64,000 nt of DNA, from positions 90,880,630 through 90,944,629 of the forward strand of contig CM058232.1 in the NCBI GenBank assembly GCA_030180135.1. The letters run 5' to 3'. Shown in pieces: positions 22,376 through 34,659 of the stretch (position 1 is the first letter of the stretch; the number at the start of each line of letters is the position of its first letter). The stretch is from Orychophragmus violaceus. Taxonomy: Eukaryota > Streptophyta > Magnoliopsida > Brassicales > Brassicaceae. The notes beneath the pieces were generated by a model, which was given only the letters and a program-made list of their open reading frames with translations, was not told the origin of the DNA and ran no database searches. A program made the position numbers and the translations under genes.

Positions 22376-22952
22376 AACCCTCAGTATACCGTTTCGATTA
22401 TGTCTAGCTAATTAAAATACTTTTTCTATTATAATTTTTTTTTTTTTTTGCATCAATTGTATAAGAGAAAAAAGTATCAATGAATTAAAGATACTAATGT
22501 GTAAGAGAGATAAATAATCCATGATTTGTGAATTGAATATCAATCAACTATAATTTTTTTTTTCAAACAATATATTTTCTATTAAAATTGAAATAGAACA
22601 AACATTGAAAAAAATATAAAATAATTTATTTTGAATTTATTTTTAATGGTAAGACATTTTTTTGTCAACTGGTAAGACATATGTCTAAATAACAAAAAGG
22701 TAACGATTAATGTTGTTTTCAGAATAAATTATATATTTTTTCAAATGCTCACTAAAATTAAAATATTTTTTTATTCTTCGTGTGGTTGCTTGTCCTAGAA
22801 CCGGTTAAACCCTACTGTTATATATAAAGAAAAGAATCGATAAGAAAAGATAGAAACATTTCGAAAGGCCTGAAACTAATTTCTTCGTTCACATGATAAC
22901 TTTGCGGATGATTCAAAATAAGAACAAAAAAATGGTACATATTTCGACAAAA
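20921..22952. other. AT-rich intergenic DNA
   Basis: No supported gene. 21040-21290 and 21610-21770 hold diverged TTCGGNT/CGGATA repeats of the kind common in plant intergenic DNA. The rest is A/T-rich. A (TA)n tract lies inside. Confidence 0.6.
22327..22369. repeat. (TA)n microsatellite
   Basis: About 21 uninterrupted TA units. Confidence 0.95.
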
Positions 22953-24566
22953 TCTATATATATATAAAGAAAACTTTTCTCTCTTTTCCTTAAGCCACAT
23001 CATCAGCCACTTCATTATCGTCTTTTATTTATTTCATTAAGTTAACAAAATTGTAAATTTAATTATTCACTTAATACACATAATAATAACATATCTCAAT
23101 CTAATGCACCAAAATTAAAATCCACACATTACCAAATTCAGCCGTATGCAACCACACAATTATAAAATCCACCCATGCCTATCATCAAATTACCATGTCA
23201 GCAGATAGGTTTGTCAAACTAATTGTTTCAACCTGACGTCCATAAATCAATCTATATTAGAGTCCCAAAAAATACTAATATTTACTTCTTTTTTTCCTCA
23301 ACCTACATACATAATCATCCTTCTCACAAAAATCAAATTCTCCATTATCGTCTACGTTAAAAAAGGTTCTCTCAAATTTCACACATCTATCAACCGTCTA
23401 CATTAGTAACGCTGAGTTGGAAAATTTAACGTCTAATATTATGCACATATTTATAATATAACAAACAACAACTTCCGAGGAAAAAGCGACCCATCATATA
23501 TTAGAAGTTATGGTCCAACTTGCTTAGTAAAACAACAACTCAAGACTCTAACAAAACCGTCTTACACTTTTATCAGATTTACCGAGCCATGAAATATCTA
23601 AGAAAGGTTATGACTACAGACACCAAGACGTGACAACAATCCGCAGAGAAGCACAAACATCATGTTAACCAACTGAATACCACATACACTAATATGCTTC
23701 TTTCGCGAATTCTTATTTATAATTGAATGTGCTTTAAAAAACAGACTGAGTACTCATAACCAAATCCAAACCACATAAAACATAAGGCAATTTTAGAAAA
23801 CTATTTCTGAGAACCCGATCTCTCAATAAAATTATTGAAAGAAGAGCAATTTTCATACTATTACACAATTGAAAACAAGGAAATTTTGACCACAAACATA
23901 TCAACATTTAAAACAGTGGAATATTCAGATAAACCACAAGGATGAGCCGGAGGGAAAACTCACTTTCACAGTGACTGAGAACCCGAGGATGAGAAGAATC
24001 GTTAAGGCAATGAGTATAACTGGAGAAGAAGCCAACCGGTTAAATAGATGGGAATCGTTTCATTTAAAAGTTATTATGCACACAAAATCGAACGGAGATA
24101 TTAAATTAGACACAGTCCCACAGCTAACCACACCATAAAACAAGGACTGAAATAAACAACTAAACACAAGTATGAAGCCTAATAAACTTATCCACAAAAC
24201 AATTAATATGCCAAATATTATTGATAAAGCAACCAATCATGGAACAAAACACCTTACACTAATTTTACTACAAAGAAAAGAAAGTCAAAGAAAAAGGATA
24301 ACATAAGTCATCTACCAAGATATGAGGATTCAAGTTTTTTTGCTCGGCAACGCCCCGGTTATAGTTAATTGGACTTCTAATTTTAGGATCTATATGGTCA
24401 TCTTAGATCAATGGATGAATCAAAAGATAAGTAAAGATCATGCATATATAACGGTTATTTTAAATCTAAAAATAACTACATTTTTCTACATATGAATTAC
24501 ATCTGAGATAAATAAAATAAACATTCCATTTATTATTCATAAACTTTAGCGCGGACTAACCACTAG
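22953..24566. mobile_element. Helitron-like non-autonomous element (tentative)
   Basis: The left end TCTATATATATATAAAGAAA follows an A and the right end GCGGACTAACCACTAG precedes a T, as expected for TC...CTAG Helitron ends inserted between A and T. The 5' end resembles Brassicaceae Helitrons (family knowledge). The 1.6-kb interior has no Rep/helicase ORF. A clear 3' terminal hairpin is missing (only GCGCGG remains), so the call is tentative. Confidence 0.45.
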
Positions 24567-26040
24567 TTAACAATAAATAGAAAAATAAAAATATATATTG
24601 ATGGAGTTTGCTCTTACTCTTTGGCTTCAGATCCCACAGAACACCACATATTCTTCAGTCGTCTAAAAATTATTTTGTTTGCACATCGGGACGTGCATTA
24701 ATCGCAAGTTGGCGAAGAAAACGAATTGTTGGGAAGATACTACAAAAAATAATGGTTCGATAACTACAGTACTGTTTAACTACGAATTTCTATAGCTATT
24801 TTTTCAAGCTATAAATAATAAGGATTATGTATGACTGAAAACAAAATCCATAGTTGTTCGTAGCAAAATAGTTATGGATACCTACAAGTAGGTGAAGTGT
24901 CAAAATGGATAAACCAATCCAAATCAATCATTGAGTGTTAGGAATGAAAATTGATCGTTCATATCTGCAAGATTGATTAATCAATATGCAGGTCATGTCT
25001 GAGACGGATCGAAGAGATCGAAGAAAGATCGAAGAAAGATAAGAGATAGACATGCTAGTGAGAATATGTGAGTAACATAAATTGGGTTGGATTGGATAAT
25101 CCAATAACTCATTTCAGTCCAAACCATTTCAACCCAAGTCATTATATCCACTAACCCATTAAAACCATTAATCCATTAGTATCCAAATTACTGACTCGTT
25201 AAGAACCATGGATTTGTTTGGTTTGGATAGACTAATTAATTTTAATCCATTTTGACACCCTTACCTACAATACTGTGCTGGTCTAATATTTTTGGATGTC
25301 CTATTCAAATCTAAAAACTATTTAATATAATTAATGTTCTAAACTTTATTTGATATAATTTAACTAAAATATATATTTAAATGCCTATACAATAAAAAAT
25401 ATAGAAATTCCCTTTTTTTAAATATATATTAATAAAGAAAATATTATAAAAAATGCCTTCCGCTGTATCACATGGAGAAATTGTGAGGAATAACTATTGT
25501 CCTAAATCTTTGCTTACCTGGCTTATGCTCGAGGCCGGTCCTGCTACAGCGCATTTGTAAAAACATATAACTATAAATATCTATGATAAAAATCGCGGAA
25601 ACATAGCTACGACATATTTTCGTGGCTCTTCGTAGCTATATTTAACGAATATTTAAATATATATAGTATAGCTATGAATAAAATCGTAGCTATCCGTGGC
25701 TTTGTCAGATAGCTAAAGTTAGCTATGAATTTATCCGTAGCTATTCAAACCCTAAAAAACCCTAACTCTAAAGTATAAATAAAACTATAACTAGTAAAAA
25801 TATAATTACTATAACATATTCAAAACTAAGTTTAACACTTTAAAATTATATTTTTCCGAATCTATTATTTACAAACATTCAATTAAAGGAGAGTTGTTTT
25901 TTAGGACATTATTTGGTTTTAGAAATTAAAGTATTCTCCTTTTGAAAAGAAAGCAAAACTAGACCTTTGGGTGTACAAAATTACTCTGAGTACCCGTGAT
26001 ACCAAACAATAAATTAGAAGTTTAAATTATTGTATTAACC
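24567..26040. repeat. GTAGCTA-repeat region, possible CACTA-type remnant
   Basis: TACTACAAAAAATAATGG at about 24735 resembles a CACTA terminus. Repeated words TAGCTAT, CGTAGCTA and TAGCTACGA at 24780-24880 and 25560-25760 look like subterminal repeats. I did not find a matching opposite terminus. A MITE interrupts the region at 24888. Confidence 0.35.
24888..25262. mobile_element. MITE, hAT-like
   Basis: Inverted ends GTGTCAAAATGGAT (left) and ATCCATTTTGACAC (right) flank 375 bp. ACCTACAA stands on both sides (24880-24887 and 25263-25270), an 8-bp TSD as in hAT elements. The left end carries a few extra bases. It contains no ORF. Confidence 0.6.
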
Positions 26041-26480
26041 CTTAAGAAGTCTACTATTTATCTCATAATTTCCAATAGAAGTCTTCGTGGAACACTTCCA
26101 ATAGAAGTCTGCGAGGTAGACTTGAATGAGAAGTCTCCATTTTTCATACATATTAAATTTAATTATAAAACTTATTTTAAAAAATATATTTATCACACAT
26201 CTTCTTGAATAATTAAAACACAGTCAAATATTACATATGAAAAATAAAATTTGATATAAGTAGTCATATTTTAAAAATATGTCTCAATAGCAAATTATGG
26301 TATTGAAGAAGAAGTCTACGGTGGAAGTCTTTCGTAGATTTCTTCGTCAGAAGTTTACCTTGTCAAATCAAACCTAGAATTAAAATTGGCCGGAACTTAA
26401 AATGTTTTTGGCTATAAATTTCTTTTGAAAGAGAAGTCTACTATTAAAGTTTACTCCAGAAGTCTTGTCCTAAAGTCTAC
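26041..26480. repeat. Interspersed GAAGTCT repeat array
   Basis: At least ten copies of (A)GAAGTCTNC or AAGTCTAC at irregular spacing over 440 bp, for example AGAAGTCTACTA, AGAAGTCTGCGAGG and GAAGTCTACGGTGG. The origin is unknown; it could be the subterminal array of a DNA transposon. Confidence 0.6.
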
Positions 26481-26806
26481 AAAATTGATTTTTAACATTG
26501 AAAATTTATCTCCTTTATAAAGCATCTAGGATAAGTGTTATTTTTGCTCTGGTAAAAAAATAGAAAATCTCTCCATTATCTCTCTCTAAAATCCTTTATC
26601 ATCGCCGTGAGCCTCAATTGTCATCGTCGCCCTTGTTTTAGTGGTATTATTTTTTCTTCAAATTGTTTGTGTAATGATACATTATTCTTATTTTTTGACT
26701 TATCATGAGTCTTGTTTAATAATACACAAATATGAGGAGATACTCCTACAGTCAACCGTCAAGTATTAGCTCCATGAAGAGTTTGTGGAGTTAATGGGAT
26801 CCTGAA
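26481..26806. other. Region upstream of the GRF pseudogene
   Basis: About 330 bp with no domain of its own. An in-frame TAA at 26791 precedes the chosen Met. Confidence 0.5.
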
Positions 26807-27287
26807 ATGAACTTTGGTACTCGTACTAAATTTGGAATTTCTGACAACTGTTTTTGCGGGTTGTTGACGGTGACGAAAGTGTCCACCACAAATGAGAATC
26901 TCGGTAGGTTATTTTTTGGATGCAAGAACTATAAGATAATAACTCTTTTGGTGTTGTTTGTTTTTTGATTGTGGATTGTGTTTTTAATATAATAAATTGT
27001 AGAATATTTTTGTACAGGACGGTAACCACCATTTATTTAAATGGTGGGATAAAGCTATTATAGAGGAAATTCAAGAGCTTATTTGTGCTTTAAAAAATCG
27101 GTGAGACTGCATAAGTGTTCCTGAAGATAGCGATTACCATACTGATCAAACTTGGATTGAGGTTGAGATAGTTCAACTGAAGGCAACAATTATGGAACAT
27201 TTTGTTGGAGTCGTGAAGATGAAGAAGGTGGTTATATTCATTGTAGTCCTCTTAATCGTTATTTTCTCCCTTGTGTTTGCCATTTAG
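26807..27287 (+). pseudogene. GRF-type zinc finger protein with C-terminal membrane anchor, one in-frame stop
   Basis: Two exons can be read. Exon 1 (26807-26950, 48 codons) starts MNFGTRTKFG and contains CFCG...NLGRLFFGC, the GRF zinc-finger pattern. A 67-bp GT-AG intron (26951-27017) follows, with both junctions in phase 0. Exon 2 (27018-27287) begins DGNHHLFKWWDKAIIEE, the usual GRF continuation, then a single TGA at 27102-27104. It continues in frame through a short helical stretch to a hydrophobic C-terminal segment (VVIFIVVLLIVIFSLVF) and TAG. Plant genomes carry many small GRF-transmembrane genes of unknown function. The fourth zinc ligand is not obvious. The copy is probably a recent pseudogene. 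Confidence 0.7.
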
Positions 27288-27964
27288 AACTATAGAAACT
27301 CGCCGGATCTTACAACTCAAACCAACTCTCTCTCTCTCTCTCTCGTTCTTGCTCTGTAACAATGAGTTATTCGGCTTACAATAAAAATGACGAACAGAGA
27401 GAGAGATAACTGTTGATTATCAGACTTATATACATTCAATCAAGTCTAATATCGTCCATACACGTGGAGGGTTCTTAAGCTGTCTCTCTAACTTATATAA
27501 GACCGTTAGTAACCTCCTAGTAACGGCTTGAACTTAGTCGTTGACTGTCTTCATACAGGTGCAACCTTGAGCTTGAACACCTGAGAGCTTAAGCTGAATC
27601 CTTGCTCACGATCTTGATCTATACCTCAACAATATGAAACTTCACTAACCGTTTTTTTCTTTTGCATGTACACTGCGCGGTTTTGTATTCGGTTGGTGGA
27701 AATCCACTGGTACAAGTTTCTATCGAATACACCTTGGTCTCCTTCGGGAAAACAGGAGGGGGTGATAGTCTAGGGATGCGCCGGAAGGGTGGTCATCTTT
27801 GTGATGATCAATCTGTCTGACGCGGAACCAGATATTGTCATATACGTAGCGCTCCCTAGCTGTTAGGACCTGAAGGCTTGATCGTCGTGTGTTCTTGTTT
27901 GATTGGCACGGCGCGGTCGGGCGGAGCAGTCGGCGGGCTGGCGGTTCGGTGGTGTTACAATACT
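27288..27964. other. Unassigned spacer between GRF and DC1 pseudogenes
   Basis: A (CT)n tract occurs at 27330-27355. 27660-27960 is more GC-rich than its surroundings, as if derived from another sequence, but no frame or domain is recognisable on either strand. Confidence 0.5.
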
Positions 27965-28365
27965 AAACTTACAAAGAGTGTATAGATAAACAAGCTCATG
28001 TGTTAGATTCTCGCAATGGAAGCATTTATCAGAGTCCTTATTAAAGAAAAGTTGGAGAGGATGTTTAGGGTGGAGAGGGTGGTTGATCTGAGGTGGAGAC
28101 TCGATGCACTCTTTTTGGTACCTTTCATCACATTCTCCAAAGAAATAAAACTATGCGCTGACTTTTGAATGGTGAAGACATGCATCACATTTTTCGGACC
28201 AATATATCTTTTCATTATTGCACCAAAGTATTACATGACGGTTAAAGAGATCAAACCGTTTGTAATCATCGTCAGACTCGATCAGTGGAGCGATGTTATG
28301 GAAGTGAGGGGAAAATCTAGCTATAAGATTTTTTTCTGAATTCCGGTTTCTTTCCTCCTTGTTAT
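27965..28365 (-). pseudogene. DC1-domain (Cys/His-rich C1-like) protein fragment
   Basis: Minus-strand frames show CDAC, then after a frameshift ECIESPPQINHPLHPKHPLQL and KCFHCENL, the typical layout of plant DC1 domains (PF03107: C-x2-C pairs with HPLxL). Several frameshifts separate the pieces, and both ends are lost: the 3' side stops near 27965 and the 5' side is cut by the repeat that starts at 28366. DC1 proteins are putative zinc- or diacylglycerol-binding proteins of plants. This fragment cannot be functional. Confidence 0.62.
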
Positions 28366-30277
28366 TGTAATATCTTGTTTCACAAAATTGGGTCAATGGA
28401 CAGCAAAATCGTCAACAAGGATATTTTAGTAATTTCCAAAATTTGAGAAGCATTTTGGTAATTTCACCAAAATACGAGATGAAAGCAAAGACAGACCAAA
28501 TGAATCTATTTTTAAATAAAGATATCATCTAGAATACAAGAAGTAGAGGAAACGGATTTTAGAAACAGTTTTACGGACTATCGGGATGGAAACGGATAAA
28601 ACCGATAAAACTTGTAAATTCCAGTTTGGGAGCTATAAAAGTCTGATTAAGGTGAAACAAGTTGATAAATGCTTATAAAAAATCTAGTATTTAAAAAAAA
28701 AAACTTGGGAGAACTTATTTCAGAAGCTACGGAATTTTTGTGAATTAAAAGCGGAAATTGATCAGTTTAATTAGAGTGGAACTAATTAGATAAATGGATG
28801 ATTTTTGGATTGGGAATTCATTGTGCAGAGATTCACAGTGTTCCCTGGAGTGACATTTGTCACTTTCTCCTCCCAAATGACGCCACCTCTTCCTAAACAC
28901 ATCCAATGAACTTATTGTTGGTTCATTGCATGCTTTTGCATGTTGGCAATCTAATCACTCTCACATTCACTCACCTCAACCCAAAAAGCATCCAAACAAT
29001 TTTCTCTAGCCTCTTAACTTTCTCACCACGAGCCCCTCTCTATCTTTCTCCAAATTCATCACTAAAAATCATGAACATTCATCCACCCTTGAAAATTTTC
29101 AAAGAATGTTCATAAGTTCTTCATGACTTGAGTTACAGGTTACTCAAATAACTTCAAAACCACCTTGAATCTTCATAAATCCTTTGCATATTCAGAATCC
29201 CCAGCTTCTTCTCTCCATCCGCCACAAATCAGCTCCGCCGCCGTCGGGGTTCGCCACTTCTCCTCCTTCTTCAGCCGGTTTTCTCTCTCTGGTGGTTGTT
29301 CTTTACTCTCCTCTGATCTCTCCTCTCACTGGAATCACTTCTACCCGCCGGACAGCTCACTGAAGAAGCTCCTCCGCCGCAGTCAAAAGACATAATGAAC
29401 CATAAAATATAATAAAAGGGTGGGTCAGTATTAATAGTCGGGTTAATGAGTTAAATGAACTAAAATTAAATAACAATGAAATGTCAGGAGATTAATAAGT
29501 TTAGTAATCTTAAACCAACATATCGAAGAGTTTATAAAAGATGTTAGGAAAAATAATTAAAAAGGTGTTACTTGGCAATGAGCCGTCTACGGGGTTAGCA
29601 ATCCGCTAATCCCAAGGTAGCGAACTAAATGAATTAAAAGATGAGAATGAACTTAAATGTTTTATTAATTAATCAATTTCTTGTGTGCTTCTGGATTGAT
29701 ATTGTGGTGTGTGCATGCTTGATTGTTGGATTACTCGGTGTTGGGCCGGATAGTCCGTTGTTTGTATTATTTAGTTTATTCCGGTGTTGGACTGGATAGA
29801 CATGTTGTGTGATACTTACATCGGTTACGGAACCAGGTAAGTTTGGTAGTTTCCTAATGCGGGATAGATCGGGATTTGTGTTTATTTATTTTGACCGTGT
29901 CGGTCTTGCTTGATGTGTAGACTCCCAGGGAGTCTGCGTGTTTATTTATTGTTCGTAGGACTCTAGGGTGCGTTAGATCCCGCAAGTCGAATAAAAGCAT
30001 TCCGATACTTCCAACCCGATTGGATCCTCCGGTAGTTACCTGATCGGTTCACATGCCTTCGAGTGGTGATTCTAGTTATGGTGTTAACCTACTGAGTGAC
30101 ACTGGTAAGTGTGTGTTCCGGAGAATACAGGGTCATGTCCTAGGGCCGGACTGCATGGAATCTTAGGCTATCAAGAGGTATCCCGAGACGCTGTATATCA
30201 ATGGACAGAGAACATTATCCTAGGTCGTAGGACTTTGTGTTTACGTCTAGGAGTCATGGGTAGTTTTAGTTACCACT
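28366..30277 (+). repeat. Repeat R copy a, probable Ty3 LTR
   Basis: It starts TGTAATATCTTG and matches 31403-33685 over most of its length, with a deletion of roughly 830 bp near 29390 relative to copy b. It contains pyrimidine-rich and CGCCGG-rich stretches but no credible ORF. The TGTAATAT start and lack of genes suggest an LTR of a chromovirus-like Ty3 element, which I infer and cannot prove. It ends where a family C LTR begins. Confidence 0.5.
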
Positions 30278-30726
30278 GATAGAGCAAGATTTATCCCTAT
30301 TCTACTGCAAGTGCACAGTTATGCTGTTGTAGTACTCAGGGTATCGTATCCACAAGGAATCACGACTCACACGATAGATTATATGTTCTCAAGTTAAGCT
30401 AAATCAATAAGAAGAAAGCAGTAAACGAAAGCAAGTAAACAAGGAAGTGTTTTCAATAGGAGAAAGGCGTCAGACTTAGGAAGTCCTAGGGAATTATGCA
30501 ATGTCAGATACTTAACTAACCGGATTCAGATTAAACACAGGTTCAAGAACTAGAAACACAGTGCTAAACAATCCAAGTCTCGCTGAGATTGTTTCTATAT
30601 CTAGCAACCTAGCGATCCAAATCTCTTTGTGATCCTAGAGTTTTAAACAAGCATTAAGAACATGTTCTATCGGTTCACAATTCTCCTAAACCAAATCTCT
30701 TTGTATCTAGTCAAATTGCTCACACA
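30278..30726 (-). repeat. Truncated Athila-like LTR (family C)
   Basis: Homologous to the first 450 bp of the solo LTR at 37212 (same TGATAG start, TATTCTACTGCAAGTGCACAG and the repeated CAAATCTCTTTG words). It is cut at about 30726, and its other end and right TSD are missing. Confidence 0.75.
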
Positions 30727-31402
30727 AACTTTGGAGAACGCAGTTGAGTACGCTGAGTTAGCAAAGAGATTGGGAAGGCATAAGTGTTAGCGTTGGATCA
30801 GTTTGAGGTTACCAGAGGGAAGAGTAGTTTTGGAGTCCATAGAGCGTGAAGTTCAGTGATCGGAAAAGTTTGAGGAATGTATGAGTGTGGCGATTCAGTT
30901 GGAAGGAGAATCATCAATATTAGCAAAATGTCGATGGGAGCAGTAAGCACTGGAGACAAGACAAGTATTATGAATGGAGGATGAGTCAGTGTTGTACAAT
31001 TCGGGAAAGTCAAAGCGAAGTGGAGAAAACCAAAGTATGGGTTCAGGAGGTTATCAACTGGTGCAAATGGAATCAGAAAACTCAGTGGAGCGTTTCAGTA
31101 AGGATCAGTGATTTTGGGAATCATGAGTGGAGTCAGTGAAGCAATCAGATGGGAAACCAGAAGTGATTGGGAGTCAAGTTTCTCAGTGTGGGAAGTTCAA
31201 GATGTCAGTGTGATGAGGTTTTTAGAAAGATCGTGTTTCAAGAGTCAGTTGGGACGTCGAGAGTGCAGTTTCAGTTGGTTCAGAGTTCGAGCATTGGAGC
31301 AGTTAGATCAGTGCAGTAGTGGCGTTTTACAGACTTCAGTTCCAGTTCAAAGTTTGATAGTAACGGAGGATTCAGGACCGAATTCCTGTAAGTAGGGAAT
31401 AA
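30727..31402. other. Unassigned DNA upstream of repeat R copy b
   Basis: About 675 bp without a recognisable domain. It may be the decayed 3' internal part of the element whose LTR is R copy b. Confidence 0.4.
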
Positions 31403-33685
31403 TGTAATATCCTTTTTCACAAAACTGGGTCAACGGGCAGCAGAAAATTTAACAGGGGTGTTTCGGTAATTTCCAAGATTTGAGGGGAATTTTAATAATT
31501 TCACCAAATGCGAGACGAAAGCAAAGATGAGCCAAATTATTCTATTTTTAAATAAAGAAATCATTTATAAGAGAATAGGTGGATGAAATGGACTTAAAAA
31601 ACAATTTTATGGACTATCGGGAGGAAGCCGATAAAACCCATAAAACTTATAAATTCCGGTACGGGAGCTATGGAAGTCTGATTGAACTGGAACAAATTGC
31701 TAAATTATTCTTAAATAATATAGTATTTTAAAAAGAAGTTTAGAGAATTTATTTCAAAGGCTACGGAGTTTTGGTGAATTAAAGTGGAAATTGGTCAGTT
31801 TGATCCAAGCGGAACTAATCATAGAAATGGAGGACTTTTGGATTGGGAATTCAGTGTACATAGATTCAGAGTGTTACCTAGAGTGACACTTGTCACTGTA
31901 TCCTCCCAAACGTCACCACCTCTCCCCAAACACATCCAATGAACTTATTGTTGGTTCATTGCATGTTTTTGCATGTTGGCAATCTAATCACTCTCACACT
32001 CACTCACCTCACCCAAAAACATCCAAACAATTCTATTTAGCTTCTCTCCTCTCTCACCCACGAGCCCCTATCTATCTCTCTCCACATTCATCACCAAAAA
32101 TCATGAACATTCATCCACCCTTAAAGATCCATAAAGAATGTTCATAAGTTCTTCATGACTTGAGTTACAAGTTACTTAAATAACTTCAAAACCACCTTGA
32201 ATCTTCATATTTTTTTTTGCAGATTCAGAATCCCCAGCTTCTCCTCTCCATCTGCCACCGATCAGATCCACCGTTGCCCCCGGGGTTCGCCGGAGACGTC
32301 GTGGGAGAAGTCGCTGCCGACCATCTCCGTCACTTCTCTTCCTTCTTCAGCCGATTTAATCTCTCTGGTGGTTGTTCTCTCCTCTCCTCTGATCTCTCAT
32401 CTCACCTGAGAACACTTCTACCCGCCGGACAGCTCTTCGGAGAAGCTCCTCCGCCACGGTCAACGCTGGAGCATTACCGGTCAACAAAGAGAAAGCTCAC
32501 CATGATCTCTCTCTCTCTCTCTCCCGGTCGTTTCTGACTCTCCATCAGGTCCTTCGCCGGAGCTCATATCTTCGCCGGTCAGATCACCTGAGAGCTTTCT
32601 CTTTCGCCGTTGAACCATCCTCCGCCGTCGGTCAATGCCGGAGTAGCCGGTCAACCGCCGATCAACGCGGTCTCTTCTCGCCATTGTTCAGCCAGTTTGG
32701 TTTGGATTTGGTTCAGGCCGGTTCAATCTCGGTTCAAGCTTTGGTTAACTCGCGGTCAACCTAGTTTAGCAAAGTCAACGATCAACGCTCGGTCAACCTT
32801 GGTCAAGCCGGTCAACGCTTGGTAAACGGTTTGGTTTAGCTCGGTTTTTGCACAGAGTTACTTGTGGTTCAGTTCGTTTGTTTGGGAAGGTTTGGGTTTA
32901 GCAGCAGCTTGGTCTCGGGAGTTCATATTTCGTCACACCGTTATCCATCAGCTTATCACACTATGAGTCGGTTAAATTGCATATAGATAGAGCATGTAGA
33001 CTGGGAGTCTCTAAACTGTAGATTTAGGTTTGCATGCCTGTGATTAAATGGTTAATTGATTGGTATCAGTTAAATGATTGAATTGGCTAGGATGTATATG
33101 CATGCTAGATAGTTAATCGTTAATGCTCCTTAATCCATTGACTGAATATTGTTTGATTCATTCATATAGATTGACATGGTTAGGATGTATATGCATATAC
33201 TATAGTATGAACGTAATTAAATGATTCTATGTAGGGAAAATTAAAACATAATTAAAATACGGTTAACATACATAACGAACCATGAAATATAATAACAGGA
33301 TGGGTTAGTATTAATAGTCTGCTTAATGGGTTAAATGAACATAAATTAAATATCAATGAAATGTCAAGAGATTAGTAAGTGTACTAAACTTAAACCAACA
33401 GATCAAAGAGTTTATAAAAGATGTTAGGAAAAATAATTAAAAAGGTGTTACTTGGTAATGAGCCGTTTATGAAGTTAGCAATCCGCTAATCCCAAGGTAG
33501 CGGACTAAATGAATTAAAAGATGAGAATGAACTTAAAGGCTTGCTTAATTAATCAATTGCTTGTGTGTTGCTGGATTGGCATTTTGTTGTGTGCAAGCTT
33601 TATTGTTGGATTATTCCGGTGTTCGGCCGGATAGTCTGTTGTTTGTATTATTTAGTCTATTCCGGTGTTGGGCCGGATAGACATG
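31403..33685 (+). repeat. Repeat R copy b, probable Ty3 LTR
   Basis: It starts TGTAATATCCTT and is homologous to 28366-30277 but longer, including a stretch rich in GGTCAACC and CGCCGG words (32450-32860). A direct repeat TTCCGGTGTTNGGCCGGATAG occurs near 33610 and 33660. It is truncated at 33685. Confidence 0.5.
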
Positions 33686-33793
33686 GTTATGAAATGAAAG
33701 ATGTAAAGCCAGTGAAACTCAAACAAAAAATATTCTCATCGATATCGTATTGATAAGGATTATGAAGATTTACACTATTTGGTGTAAATATAT

Positions 33794-34091
33794 CAATGAT
33801 AATCACTATATATGAGTATTATGATCTTGTATCAAATCAACACAACTTCATAATATTATTCACATTCTATAATTTTTTCAAAAGAGCCATCATATCTATC
33901 GATATAATAGGGCTTGGATCGACAACGTAAATCGAACCTTGTCGTTGACTATACCAAATTTAAGTCGGATTGGGTTAGATTGTGTGGATTGGGCTTTGAT
34001 ACCATAAAGAATATTATAGAATATGAATAATATTATGTAGTTGTGTTGATTTGATACAAGATCATAATACTCATATATATAGTGATTATCA
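33794..34091. repeat. Foldback sequence with 77-bp inverted arms
   Basis: Arms 33794-33871 and 34015-34091 are inverted copies with few mismatches, separated by 143 bp. The second unit has the same structure at 36838-37140. No TSD was found. It may be a MITE or transposon terminus. Confidence 0.75.
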
Positions 34092-34659
34092 ACCATTCAC
34101 AAGCTACCTTCTCTCTCCTTCTTGGGTTCCTCTCTCTATCTCCTCCTTCTTTTGTGCGTCAACAATCCCTCGAACTGGATCTTCTGTTCTACCACAGCCA
34201 CAAAATGGATCTTTTGTTCTTCTATTCTTGAAGGTAAAGTTCAAAGTCCAGGTTAGTTCTTCTCTTTATTATCGTTTTAGCATAAATCTCAAGTTGGATA
34301 AGTTCTTCTATCCACATTGAAGCTATTTTCGGAGAATTGAGCTTGATTTCAAGTTGGTGTTGGAATTAAAGAACATTAGGTTTGTAACCATGTTTTCTTG
34401 GTGGATTACGCAATTTAATTGATAATTAATGGAAAGCAGTGGTTTAATCGTCGTGAATCGTAGATGTATTAGCGTTTTTTAGTCTGAAGAACATAGTAGA
34501 ACATGATATTAATAAAGTGGTACCAATTGTAAAAAGGTTTTAATAACATGGTAGAACAGGTAGAACTTAATTAGTAATAATACAATAGTAAAACTTGTAG
34601 AACTTGGTATTACTGTTGCAAATACGAGAGTGCTAATGCATATTTTCATTCATTTTTTA

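Noticed and set aside
28906..29395. Small ORFs starting MNLLLVHC and MNLHKSF in repeat R copy a, with relatives in copy b
   Set aside because: The frames are not preserved between the two copies and have no domain. The similarity is that of the DNA repeat.
33896..34096. Foldback as a microRNA precursor
   Set aside because: The arms are near-perfect over 77 bp with a 143-bp loop, more like a transposon or inverted repeat than a miRNA stem. There is no supporting evidence.
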